From contig NZ_PHKV01000001.1 in assembly GCF_002846205.1 (NCBI RefSeq), positions 1,178,001 through 1,242,000 on the forward strand: DNA of 64,000 nucleotides. The letters are read 5' to 3'. Source of the DNA: Xanthomonas prunicola. Its GTDB lineage: Bacteria > Pseudomonadota > Gammaproteobacteria > Xanthomonadales > Xanthomonadaceae. Within the stretch, counting starts at the first letter, position 1. The number at the start of each line of letters is the position of its first letter. Under the pieces are notes generated by a model. It did not search any database and was not told the origin of the DNA. It was given only the letters and a program-made list of their open reading frames with translations. This document shows, piece by piece, positions 30,024 to 39,477 of this stretch. The position numbers and the translations under genes are program-made.

Positions 30024-32129
30024 ATGCAGAAACGTTCTGGATTTCATCGCGTGCCGTTGCATCTGGCCGGCCTCGCCGTTCTTGCCGGCGTCGCCGCACC
30101 GGCGATTGCCGCACCATCGGCCGCGCTTCAGACGGCCGCCCCGCTCGCCCAGGTGCCTGCGCAGCTGCGCAGCGCGCGCAAACTCGGTGTGCTGGCACCC
30201 AGCACCGCGATCAGCCTGGTGATGACCGTACCGTTGAAGGACGGCGCAGGCGCCTACGACTATGCAATGCACGTTTCGCATCCAGGCGATGCGCTCTATG
30301 GCCACTATCTGACACCGGCGGAATTCACCGCCCGCTTCGGTGCGCGCGAGGACGACGTCGCCGCGGTCAAGGCCTTTGCGCAGGCGCATGGCATCCAGGT
30401 CAGCAGTGTCGGCGGCGCGGGCTCGCTGATTACCTTGAAGGCACCGGCGGCCACGTTCGCACAGCATCTGGGCGTGGCGTTCAATCGCTACCAACGCAGC
30501 GATGGCAAGACGTTCTTTTCGGCTGATCGACAGCCGCAATTACCCAGCGCACTGGCCGGTCATGTCGGCGGCATCGTCGGCCTGCACGACGCCGTCCGCT
30601 TCGCACCCCTGGCCATCCGCGCACCCACCAATCCGGCGGCACGCGCCGCGATTGCCAACGACGGCGCCCGCCGCGGCCGGCCGGACGCCACCCAGGCTAC
30701 CGGCCACGGCCCCAACGGCGCCCTGAGCCCGCAAGACTTGCGCCGTGCCTATGCCATTCCCGAGCAGCTAGGCCCAGGCAAGCTGGAAACGCTGGCGCTG
30801 TTCGAGCAAGGCGGCTTCCTGTCCAGCGACATCGCCGCCTACGTCAAACAGTTTGGCTTACCGAACGTGCCGGTGAAGGTACGCAACGTCAACGGCTATG
30901 CCGGCGCAGTCAACAGTTCCGGCGTGGCCGGTGAGGCGGCGCTGGACATCGACATGGCGATCGCCGTGAACCCGCAATTGCGCCAGATCCAGGTCTACGA
31001 GGAAGGCGACGATCCGTTCCCGGTCGCGCTGCTGGCCTCGTTAGGTGCCATGGCCGACGACAACACTGCGCAGACGGTCAGCATCTCCTATGGGATCGAC
31101 GAGGAATTCATGGGCGACGCTGCGCTGGCCGCAGAAGGCCAGGTGCTGACGCAGATGGTGGCGCAAGGCCAGGGGGTGTATGTCAGTTCGGGCGATCAGG
31201 GCGCCTATGGGCGCAGCGGCAGCGGCCTGCATGTCGAAGATCCCGGTAGCCAGCCGCTGGTGACCTCGGTCGGCGGCACGACCTTGTTTACCGAGCGTAC
31301 CGGCGGCTACGGCGGCGAAGAGGCCTGGAACCTGCTGGGTGCCGGCTACGGGGCCACCGGCGGCGGTATCAGCAGCTACTGGCCACTGCCGGACTATCAG
31401 CTGATCGCCGGCACCGATGGCAAACCGGTGTCGATCGCCACAGCGAACCAGGGCTCGTCCACGCGCCGCAATGTGCCCGACGTGGCTGCCGTGGCCAGCC
31501 CCACGACGCCGGTGGCAGTGTATTCGGAGCTGGACGGCGGTTGGGTCAACTTTGGCGGCACCAGCGTCTCGGCGCCGATCTGGGCCAGCTTCATGTCCAT
31601 CGCCGATCAGGCACACCAGGCCGCCGGACTGGGCCGGATCGGCTTCGCCAATCCGTTCCTGTATGAGGATCTTGAGGCCACGGTGTCCCTGGACACCAAT
31701 GACGTGCTCGATGGCAGCAATGGCAATGCCAACCTGTTCGGCGGCGTGGCGGGCTTCAACGCCGGCCAGGGCTACGACAATGTCACCGGCCTGGGGTCGA
31801 TGCTGCCGTCCTCTCTGCTGCTCGATTCCCTGCTGGAGGTTCATGACGGCAGCACGCCCCCACCGAATCAAGCGCGCGGCGTGCACGCCAGCACGACGGC
31901 CACGACCAGCACGGTGCAATGGACCGCCACCAACACGGCAACCGGCTATGCGATCGTCGCCCAGGACAACGCCACCGGTGCGTACACCTCCTACGCGGTC
32001 TCGCGCGGCACGCGCTACACGCTCGGCGGACTCAAGCCGAACACGTTCTACACGATGTACGTGGTCGCATTGAACAAGGGTGGGGCCACCGTGGGCTCGC
32101 CGGCGATCGTCAAGACGGCCAAGAGCTGA
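30024..32129 (+). CDS. Secreted S53 (sedolisin/kumamolisin-like) protease with FnIII-like tail
   Basis: A 701-residue acid-acting serine-carboxyl peptidase. Signal peptide (PLHLAGLAVLAGVAAPAIA); pro-kumamolisin activation domain about 50-200 (HYLTPAEFTARFGA); catalytic domain with the Glu304-x3-Asp308 pair (GEAALDIDMAI) and nucleophile Ser514 (GGTSVSAPIW), and calcium-site style sequence GYDNVTGLGS; then a fibronectin-III-like domain of about 90 residues (TTATTSTVQWTATNTATGY). Xanthomonalisin-type proteases of this family are secreted. GAGGA precedes the ATG at 30024. It follows the S8 protease by 100 bases, so both may be expressed together. Confidence 0.94.
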   Translation: MQKRSGFHRVPLHLAGLAVLAGVAAPAIAAPSAALQTAAPLAQVPAQLRSARKLGVLAPSTAISLVMTVPLKDGAGAYDYAMHVSHPGDALYGHYLTPAEFTARFGAREDDVAAVKAFAQAHGIQVSSVGGAGSLITLKAPAATFAQHLGVAFNRYQRSDGKTFFSADRQPQLPSALAGHVGGIVGLHDAVRFAPLAIRAPTNPAARAAIANDGARRGRPDATQATGHGPNGALSPQDLRRAYAIPEQLGPGKLETLALFEQGGFLSSDIAAYVKQFGLPNVPVKVRNVNGYAGAVNSSGVAGEAALDIDMAIAVNPQLRQIQVYEEGDDPFPVALLASLGAMADDNTAQTVSISYGIDEEFMGDAALAAEGQVLTQMVAQGQGVYVSSGDQGAYGRSGSGLHVEDPGSQPLVTSVGGTTLFTERTGGYGGEEAWNLLGAGYGATGGGISSYWPLPDYQLIAGTDGKPVSIATANQGSSTRRNVPDVAAVASPTTPVAVYSELDGGWVNFGGTSVSAPIWASFMSIADQAHQAAGLGRIGFANPFLYEDLEATVSLDTNDVLDGSNGNANLFGGVAGFNAGQGYDNVTGLGSMLPSSLLLDSLLEVHDGSTPPPNQARGVHASTTATTSTVQWTATNTATGYAIVAQDNATGAYTSYAVSRGTRYTLGGLKPNTFYTMYVVALNKGGATVGSPAIVKTAKS

Positions 32130-32186
32130 ACTACGCAGCAAACGCCGCCCTGGCCGTGGCCCGGGCGGCAGTCGTAGGCAAGAGGG

Positions 32187-32723
32187 TTAGAACGGATCGC
32201 TGCCCGGGCGCAGATCCGCGCCCAGGATCGCTGCCAGCCGCTGCATGTCCTCATCGTTGCGGCTCAGTGCCATCCAGCCGGCACGGTCGTCGCTGCCGGT
32301 ATCCCAGCACCACAGGGTGTAGCCGTATTCGCGCAGGCGGTCGTAGGCCACCGTCAGCAGCGCGGCGGTGTCGTTGGCGGCCAGGAAGTCGTCATCGTCG
32401 ATGTCGCCGCCCCAGTCGATGCGCAAGTTCCAGCGGGCGGCCAGTTCGTCGATCGCGCTGATCAGCGTTTCGCTGTCGCTGCCATCCACGTAGAACCCCG
32501 AGCTCCAGTCGATCGCATCCTTCAGCGCCCATAACCACGCATCGCCATCGGTCTCGCCGGCGCTCTCGCGATAGGCATCGAACTGGCGCAGCGCGGTTTC
32601 TTCGTCGCCCGGATTGATCAGCAGCAACAGGTTCCAGACCAGCCCCTGATGGGTGTCCGGATCGTCGTCGTTGTCGGCGCTCAGGTCATCGGGTTCATCG
32701 TAGTCGGCGCTGTTGTCGGGCAT
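32187..32723 (-). CDS. DUF6630-like acidic protein
   Basis: A 178-residue, strongly acidic cytoplasmic protein. After a disordered start (ADYDEPDDLSADNDDDPD) comes QGLVWNLLLLINPGDEETAL, which resembles DUF6630 proteins, then WLWALKDAIDWSSGFYVDG, LRIDWGGDID and YTLWCWDTGSDDRAGWM. No function is known to me. It is convergent with the S53 protease, with a GC-rich inverted repeat (GCCGCCC...GGGCGGC at 32144-32169) between them, and is divergent from the DUF3297 gene. Confidence 0.65.
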   Translation of the reverse strand: MPDNSADYDEPDDLSADNDDDPDTHQGLVWNLLLLINPGDEETALRQFDAYRESAGETDGDAWLWALKDAIDWSSGFYVDGSDSETLISAIDELAARWNLRIDWGGDIDDDDFLAANDTAALLTVAYDRLREYGYTLWCWDTGSDDRAGWMALSRNDEDMQRLAAILGADLRPGSDPF

Positions 32724-32886
32724 CACGGTCTCACGTCCAGGGTTGCAAGGCGGAAGTGTGAGGCCTGATGGCGCGCAAGCAAACCGGTTGACGCACGCAA
32801 CTGCGTCCCGGGGCTGGTCTTCACGACGCAGGCCCGTATCCTGTGGGGCCGAAGACGGCTCTCCCGGCCGCCATGACGCCTTTCCC

Positions 32887-33153
32887 ATGAGCGATACCCC
32901 TCCCGATCACCTGGCCATCGACGCGCGCAGCCCGTTTCACAATGCCGATGCCCTCAACCGCGGCGTGGGCGTGCGCTTCAACGGTGTCGAACGCGACAAC
33001 GTGGAGGAATACTCGGTGAGCGAAGGCTGGATCAAGGTGCAGGTCGGCAAGGCGCGCGACCGTCGCGGCAACCCGATGACGATGAAGATCAAGGGCGAAG
33101 TGGCGGCCTATTACCTGGACACCAAAAACGACACGCAACCAGCCGTCGAGTAA
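32887..33153 (+). CDS. DUF3297 family protein
   Basis: An 88-residue cytoplasmic protein matching DUF3297 over nearly its whole length: HLAIDARSPFHNADALNRGV, VRFNGVERDNVEEYSVSEGW and RRGNPMTMKIKGEVAAYY. The family is widespread in Proteobacteria and has no known activity that I can state. The start at 32887 gives the usual length. Its 3' end faces the ABC permease gene, with the long inverted repeat at 33205-33255 between them. Confidence 0.85.
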   Translation: MSDTPPDHLAIDARSPFHNADALNRGVGVRFNGVERDNVEEYSVSEGWIKVQVGKARDRRGNPMTMKIKGEVAAYYLDTKNDTQPAVE

Positions 33154-33204
33154 CCGCACGACGCAGACACCGCCGCGCCGCACATTCGCACCAGCGCAGC
33201 CACT

Positions 33205-33255
33205 GCGCCGATGCCATCCAGCGCCGTCGATCGCGGCGCTGGATGGCATCGGCGC
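33205..33255. terminator. Long perfect inverted repeat between convergent genes
   Basis: Two 22-base arms (33205-33226 and 33234-33255) are exact reverse complements separated by TCGATCG. The stem is very GC-rich and lacks a T-run on either side. It most likely ends or protects the DUF3297 and permease transcripts from both directions. Confidence 0.7.
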
Positions 33256-33296
33256 GCGACAACGCACGCTTCCGGCGGTACCGGAATCGGCGCGAC

Positions 33297-34054
33297 TCAG
33301 GCCTTGAGCCGATACCCACTACGGAAGATCGCCGCCACCACGCCAAGGCACACGACCAGGAACAGAAAGGTCATGCCGGTGCTCACCGCGATGTGCACGT
33401 CGGCCCTGCCGTAAAAACTCCAGCGGAAGCCGCTGATCAGATACACCACCGGGTTGAACAGCGTGACCTTCTGCCACAGCGGCGGCAGCATGTTGATCGA
33501 GTAGAAACTGCCGCCCAGGAAGGTCAGCGGCGTCACCACCATCAGCGGAATCACCTGCAATTTTTCGAAGCCGTCGGCCCAGATGCCGATGATGAAACCG
33601 AACAGGCTGAAGGTCAGCGCGGTGAGCACCAGAAAGCCCAGCATCCACACCGGGTGCGCGATCTCGTACGGCACGAACAGCCGCGCGGTGAGCAGGATCA
33701 ACAGTCCCAGCATCACCGACTTGGTCGCCGCCGCGCCTACGTAGCCGATCACGATCTCCCACCACGCCACCGGCGCGGACAGCACCTCGTAAATGGTGCC
33801 CGCCCAGCGCGGCATGTAAATGCCGAACGACGCGTTGGAGATGCTCTCGTTGAGCAAGGACAACATCACCAGACCGGGAATGATGAAAGCGCCATAGCTG
33901 ATGCCGTCGATATCGCCCATGCGCGAACCGATCGCCGCACCGAACACCACGAAGTACAGCGACGTCGACAACACCGGCGAGGCGATCGACTGGGTCAGCG
34001 TGCGGAACGCACGCGCCATTTCGAACCGGTAGATCGCCGCAATCGCATGTACGT

Positions 34055-34058
<4 letters not shown>
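33297..34058 (-). CDS. ABC-2 type transporter permease (YadH-like)
   Basis: A 253-residue membrane protein with six hydrophobic helices and the ABC-2 signature region ([21 protein letters not shown] followed by [12 protein letters not shown]). It matches the YadH/NodJ group of exporter permeases. With the ATPase it should export a lipid, polysaccharide or drug; the substrate is unknown. Its ATG overlaps the ATPase stop by 4 bases, so ATPase and permease are translated in a coupled manner. Confidence 0.92.
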
Positions 34059-34999
<941 letters not shown>

Positions 35000-35269
35000 G
35001 GGTCTGATACGAAAGACGATAAGCGCCACAGGGTAGGCGGTGCGCCGTGACGATGGGAGTGGCCCTGATGGGATGGTGTCTCCCGATACCCGCCGCGGAT
35101 GTGGGCGAGCCAATACGCAGGTCAGCCGAAATGCGCCTGCGCATGATGGGCATCACGACGAAAACGCCGTCGCGCGCAAGCGCGCTCGGACACCCTCACG
35201 GCACCAGGCATGCGGTTGCGGTGACGATTCCCCAGTCCCGAATCCCGAGTCCCACGCGCCTGGGCGCGC

Positions 35270-36907
35270 TCACGCACGCTTGCGCGACTCGATCAGATCC
35301 AGATTGCGCACCAGCCGCCGCGACAGCTCGTCGGAAATTTCGCGGCGCCGCGCCAGCTTGAACAACTCGTTGCGCTCGGCCACCAATGCCGCATGCCGGA
35401 ACTGCCGCAGCGCTTTTTCGTAGGCAACCGCCTCTTCCGGATCGGTCTCGGCCATGTCCACCGCGCCGAGCTTGCGCTGATAGCGCTGACTGACCTGGTT
35501 GGCCGCTGCGTTGTAGCGCTCGGCATGTTTGCTGCCATCGACCAGTCGCTGCCGCAGTTTTTCCACCGCATCCAGCGCTGCCTGCGAAGCAGATTTCACT
35601 GCCAGGTCTTCCTTGAGCTGCTCGTCTTCTTCTTCCGGCAATTCCAACCCGCGCAACAGGCGCGGCAACGCGATGCTGGCCACCAGCAACGACACCAGAA
35701 TGACCGAGGCAGCCAGGAAGATCGCCAATTGGCGGGCCGGGAATGGCGAGCCGTCCTCCAGCATCAAGGGCAGCGTGAGCACGCCCGCCAGGGTGATCGC
35801 ACCGCGCACGCCGGCCAGCGACACCGCCACCACGATCCGCCACGGCGGGCTGACATGCGCCTCGCCGCGTCGCTGCGCCTTGAAGATATTCCAGCGCAGC
35901 GACAGGAACACCCACACGAAGCGCAACGCCATCAAGCTGGCGCTGATGGTGGCCACGTACACCGCCAGCCACCACGGATTGAGGTGGCCTGCCTCCTGCA
36001 CGCTGCGCACGGCGCCGTCCAGGATGCCCGGCAACTGCTCGCCCAGCAGCACGAAGATGATGCCGTTGAAGGTGAACTGCACCGTGTCCCACACCGCCGA
36101 ACGCTGCAGGCGCATATTGCCCGGCGCATTACCGGCCATTTCCACGTAACTCATGGTGATGCCGGCGGCCACCGCGGCCAGGATGCCCGAGGCATGGAAG
36201 GCTTCAGCCAGCAGATACGCAGCGAATGGGGTCAGCAGGTTGACCAGGATCGCCGAACCGGGCTCCTCGCCGAAGTGCCGCCAGATCCAGGCCTGGATGC
36301 GGCTCAACCCGAAGGTCGTCGCCACACCCAAGGCCAGACCGGCCAGCGCCACCCACAGGAAGGTCAGCGAAGCGGCCGCGACCGAGAACGTGCCGGTCAA
36401 CACTGCCGCCACCGCGAACTGGAAACAGACCAGGCCGGAGGCGTCATTGAGCAGCGACTCGCCTTCCAGAATGTGCATCAGGCGCTTGGGGATCGACACC
36501 TTGGAGGCGATCGACGACACCGCCACCGGGTCGGTCGGCGAAATGATCGCCGCCAGCGCGAACGCCACTGCCAGCGGCATCGCCGGAATCAGCCAATGAA
36601 TGAAGAAGCCGGCGCCGACGACAGTGAAGATCACCAGCCCCAACGCCAGCTCCAGAATCGCCGCCTTGTCGCGGAACAGGCCTTGCTTGGGAATGCGCCA
36701 GCCATCCAGAAACAGCAGTGGCGGCAGGAACAACAGGAAGAACAGCTCCGGCTCCAGTTCGTGCCCCGCATCGAACACGCCGGAGACCACCGCGCCTAGC
36801 GCGATCTGCACCAACGGCAACGGCAGCGAAAACGGCAGAATGCGGATGAGATAACCGCTGGCCGCGACCGCCAGCAACATGGCGAGGACGACATCGATCG
36901 AATGCAT
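35270..36907 (-). CDS. CPA1-type Na+(K+)/H+ antiporter
   Basis: A 545-residue inner-membrane antiporter of the NhaP/CPA1 group. About 12 hydrophobic helices run from residue 1 to 410; the ion-binding motif is AIISPTDPVAVSSI and the ELFFLLFLPPLLFLDGW helix is typical. A hydrophilic C-terminal cytoplasmic region of about 120 residues (EEEDEQLKEDLAVKSA to the end) could regulate transport. It would exchange sodium or potassium for protons in pH and salt balance. ATG 36907 (MHSIDVVLAM) was chosen since the hydrophobic core begins there; upstream in-frame ATGs reach 37102. Confidence 0.92.
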   Translation of the reverse strand: MHSIDVVLAMLLAVAASGYLIRILPFSLPLPLVQIALGAVVSGVFDAGHELEPELFFLLFLPPLLFLDGWRIPKQGLFRDKAAILELALGLVIFTVVGAGFFIHWLIPAMPLAVAFALAAIISPTDPVAVSSIASKVSIPKRLMHILEGESLLNDASGLVCFQFAVAAVLTGTFSVAAASLTFLWVALAGLALGVATTFGLSRIQAWIWRHFGEEPGSAILVNLLTPFAAYLLAEAFHASGILAAVAAGITMSYVEMAGNAPGNMRLQRSAVWDTVQFTFNGIIFVLLGEQLPGILDGAVRSVQEAGHLNPWWLAVYVATISASLMALRFVWVFLSLRWNIFKAQRRGEAHVSPPWRIVVAVSLAGVRGAITLAGVLTLPLMLEDGSPFPARQLAIFLAASVILVSLLVASIALPRLLRGLELPEEEDEQLKEDLAVKSASQAALDAVEKLRQRLVDGSKHAERYNAAANQVSQRYQRKLGAVDMAETDPEEAVAYEKALRQFRHAALVAERNELFKLARRREISDELSRRLVRNLDLIESRKRA

Positions 36908-37373
36908 AAAAACCCGGGAGGAAGAGACGGCAACACGTGCGGCATCGTCTTGCGACGCACAACAACGCACCGACGGGAACATACCGGTTTGCAACCGGTG
37001 ATGAAACCACCGCACCACCTGGGCCTGGGCGCGGTCCTGTGCGGCGACCGCCGCAGCGGTGTGGTGCGGTAGCGCTTTGGCGGGTGTCTGTCGATCAGAC
37101 ACGATGGCTGCCGGGTGGACAGGCCGAGACGAAGAGGCGGCCGTGCTTGGTCAAGATGGATTGCCCACAGCACGAGCAACCGCAGCACCATCGTGGCGAT
37201 GCAACAGGCCCGCAATGCGCATGCGGGCGGCGGGCAGGCGATGGATCCATCGCCAAGGCCAGCAGTCACTCGATCGCGCGGACCTCACCTGCCGTCGAGA
37301 GCAGCCGGCACTGTGATCGCTCGCGCTGTCGGACATGCCGGCGGCATGCTCGCGCAGATCAGCCGAACGCAGA
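36908..37373. other. Intergenic stretch without a supported gene
   Basis: Nothing recognisable in 466 bases: open frames here have atypical composition, and no hairpin or repeat stands out. Confidence 0.5.
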
Positions 37374-38033
37374 TCAGCTGTGGTGAACGTGCTTGTTCGC
37401 GTGCGGCTTCGATTGTCGGACGCCCCCGACCGGGACCAGGAAGCTCGCTTCATGCAGTTTCAGCCTGGAATCGTAGTGCCTTACCGTCACCTTGACCGCC
37501 TTGACCTTCTTCTTGAAGGCGTAAGGCCATTGCGCGCCCACCATCTCCTGCCCGGGCTTCTGACCGTCAGCGTCTTCGACGAGCTTGATGCGCACCGGGT
37601 AATTGCCTGCGCCGCCGTTGTCCGCATCGTTGGCGTCGAACACCTCGATATGTGCTTTCGAAAACGCCAGTGTCGACGGGCCGCCGTCCTTGAAGTTGGC
37701 GCTATCGTCGAATCCGATGTTCTTGTAGCTGTAGCTCAGCACGATCACTTGCGTGGGCACCCAGGAGCCGCCGCCATGGTTGGGAATGTTCACCCTGGCC
37801 ACGCGCGCGGAATCAACGGTGAATTCCCACTCCCCCGGGACAATCCACTTCTGCCCTGGTCGATAGATGTCACGCGCAGGGACAGCAGCGGCCGCTGATA
37901 ACGCATGCGTTGGCGTGATGGCCGATGCCTGTGCACTACCGGATGCCTGTGCACTACCGAATGACGCCAGCGTGCCTGCCATCACCACTGTCGGCAGTAG
38001 CAATCGATTGAACTCACTCTTTTTGGACTTCAT
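37374..38033 (-). CDS. Exported hypothetical protein with His-rich tail
   Basis: A 219-residue protein with a signal peptide (LLLPTVVMAGTLASFGSAQA) that I do not recognise with confidence. The mature part (PGEWEFTVDSARVARVN ... VIVLSYSYKNIGFDD ... IKLVEDADG) has alternating beta strands and weakly resembles DUF4352-type immunoglobulin-like domains of lipoproteins. The end, QSKPHANKHVHHS, could bind metal. An 18-base in-frame tandem duplication doubles SGSAQA next to the expected cleavage site. It is divergent from the fasciclin gene. Confidence 0.6.
   Translation of the reverse strand: MKSKKSEFNRLLLPTVVMAGTLASFGSAQASGSAQASAITPTHALSAAAAVPARDIYRPGQKWIVPGEWEFTVDSARVARVNIPNHGGGSWVPTQVIVLSYSYKNIGFDDSANFKDGGPSTLAFSKAHIEVFDANDADNGGAGNYPVRIKLVEDADGQKPGQEMVGAQWPYAFKKKVKAVKVTVRHYDSRLKLHEASFLVPVGGVRQSKPHANKHVHHS
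37924..37959. repeat. Perfect 18-bp in-frame tandem duplication
   Basis: GATGCCTGTGCACTACCG occurs twice in tandem (37924-37941 and 37942-37959) within the signal-peptide region of the exported protein, adding exactly six residues. Confidence 0.9.
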
Positions 38034-38418
38034 GTTCTACAGCCTTGAGAACTGGTGATCACGCAAGGGTATGGACAATAACGGCACTGGCCGGCGTCGC
38101 TTCTGCCAATGGCGAACATTCGTGCCGCTTCGGGCGGCCGTGACACTGGCGACAACGACGCTGAGCCTGATAACGGTCTGATCGCGCATCGCCTGCAGTG
38201 CAGTCGCACCGTCGCGTTTTCAACACGATCGCTCGGCCTGCATCGAGGTCGCTGATCGAACAGACTCAACCATGGCGAGGCGACGACGCAGATGCGGTGC
38301 CGTTGCGGCGCAGCATCTTCATGTAAAAACTGCGTGATGCATCCGCGCTGCAGTTGGCCGCGTATCCAGATCCACGATTGCCATCCAGGTAATCGCTCAC
38401 CCAAAGGATCGATGCCTC
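38034..38418. other. Divergent intergenic region
   Basis: It separates the exported protein and the fasciclin gene and should carry both promoters. I cannot point to a specific promoter or operator. Confidence 0.45.
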
Positions 38419-38976
38419 ATGAAGACTTCATTCCAGTCGCTTGCCGTTGCCACCGCCATTGCCCTGACCAGCGCCATGGCCCCCGCCTACGCTGCGTCCA
38501 ATCCGATGGTTGGCGGCGCGCCGATGCTGGTGACCAAGGACATTGTGGACAACGCGGTCAACTCCAAGGACCACACCACGCTGGTGGCTGCCGTCAAAGC
38601 CGCCGGCCTGGTCGAGACGCTGAAGGGCCCGGGCCCGTTCACGGTGTTCGCACCGACCAATGCGGCCTTCTCGGCGCTGCCGGCCGGCACTGTCGATACC
38701 TTGTTGAAGCCCGAATCCAAGGCGACGCTGACCAAGGTGCTGACCTATCACGTGGTACCGGGCAAGGTGGACGCCGCCTCGCTGATCGCCAAGATCAAGG
38801 CCGGCGGCGGTAGCGCCACGCTGACCACCGTGCAGGGCGAACCGCTTACCGCAAAGCTCAATGGCAAGAAGGTCACCATTACCGACGTCAAGGGCAATAC
38901 CGCCACTGTCACCATTGCCGATGTCATGCAGAGCAATGGCGTGATCCACGTGGTGGACAAGGTGTTGATGCCGTAA
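38419..38976 (+). CDS. Secreted fasciclin (FAS1) domain protein
   Basis: A 185-residue exported protein: signal peptide (SFQSLAVATAIALTSAMA, cut near AYA), then one FAS1 domain covering residues 40-185. Conserved FAS1 boxes are visible: H1 GPFTVFAPTNAAFSALPAG, the YHV block LTYHVVPGKVDAASL and H2 NGVIHVVDKVLMP. FAS1 domains mediate cell adhesion or polymer binding; small bacterial versions are periplasmic or extracellular. Monocistronic, ended by the hairpin at 39021. Confidence 0.93.
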   Translation: MKTSFQSLAVATAIALTSAMAPAYAASNPMVGGAPMLVTKDIVDNAVNSKDHTTLVAAVKAAGLVETLKGPGPFTVFAPTNAAFSALPAGTVDTLLKPESKATLTKVLTYHVVPGKVDAASLIAKIKAGGGSATLTTVQGEPLTAKLNGKKVTITDVKGNTATVTIADVMQSNGVIHVVDKVLMP

Positions 38977-39020
38977 CTGCCTGCCCCCGCACTGCAATGC
39001 GTCGTTGCTGACGCGTGCAT

Positions 39021-39068
39021 GCGCCATCGGCGGAATGCGGTTTTTCCGCCGATGGCGCAGCGGTTTTA
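39021..39068 (+). terminator. Terminator after the fasciclin gene
   Basis: A perfect 16-base stem (39021-39036 with 39045-39060; TGCGCCATCGGCGGAA) encloses an 8-base loop and is followed by GCGGTTTT. It begins 44 bases after the stop. Confidence 0.85.
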
Positions 39069-39477
39069 TGCAGGAGCGTGATCGCATCGGCAAGCGCCAG
39101 CTGGAGCGATTGGCAATCCATCGCACAACCGTCGTGTAACCGTAGACGGCGTTCGACATCGACATAGAAGACGTCTCATCCATGTCGACGTCGGCCGCCT
39201 ATGACGCAACGCCTGACAACTGCCCGGCATGTCCCGTTCGCGACTGCTGATCGGCACATGCATGTAAGAGATCTGCAATGCATCCGCTAGCACGCCGGTG
39301 CATGCAAGACGTCATTCAACCATGCGGCGCGTTGCTGGCGTCAGTCTCAGCAACCGTCACCCAACCGCGAAGCGGCGGTGAGGGAGTCACCGGCGTGCCG
39401 ATGGCTCCGCTTGGTGTCCTGATTCTCCGACACCGTGCGCGTGCCCTTGCACGCGTATTTTTTGCCCGTCTCGCACG
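39069..39477. other. Intergenic stretch without a supported gene
   Basis: An 84-codon plus-strand frame (39278-39532) runs into the antisense of the UdgX gene and shows no protein features. Nothing else stands out in these 409 bases. Confidence 0.5.
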
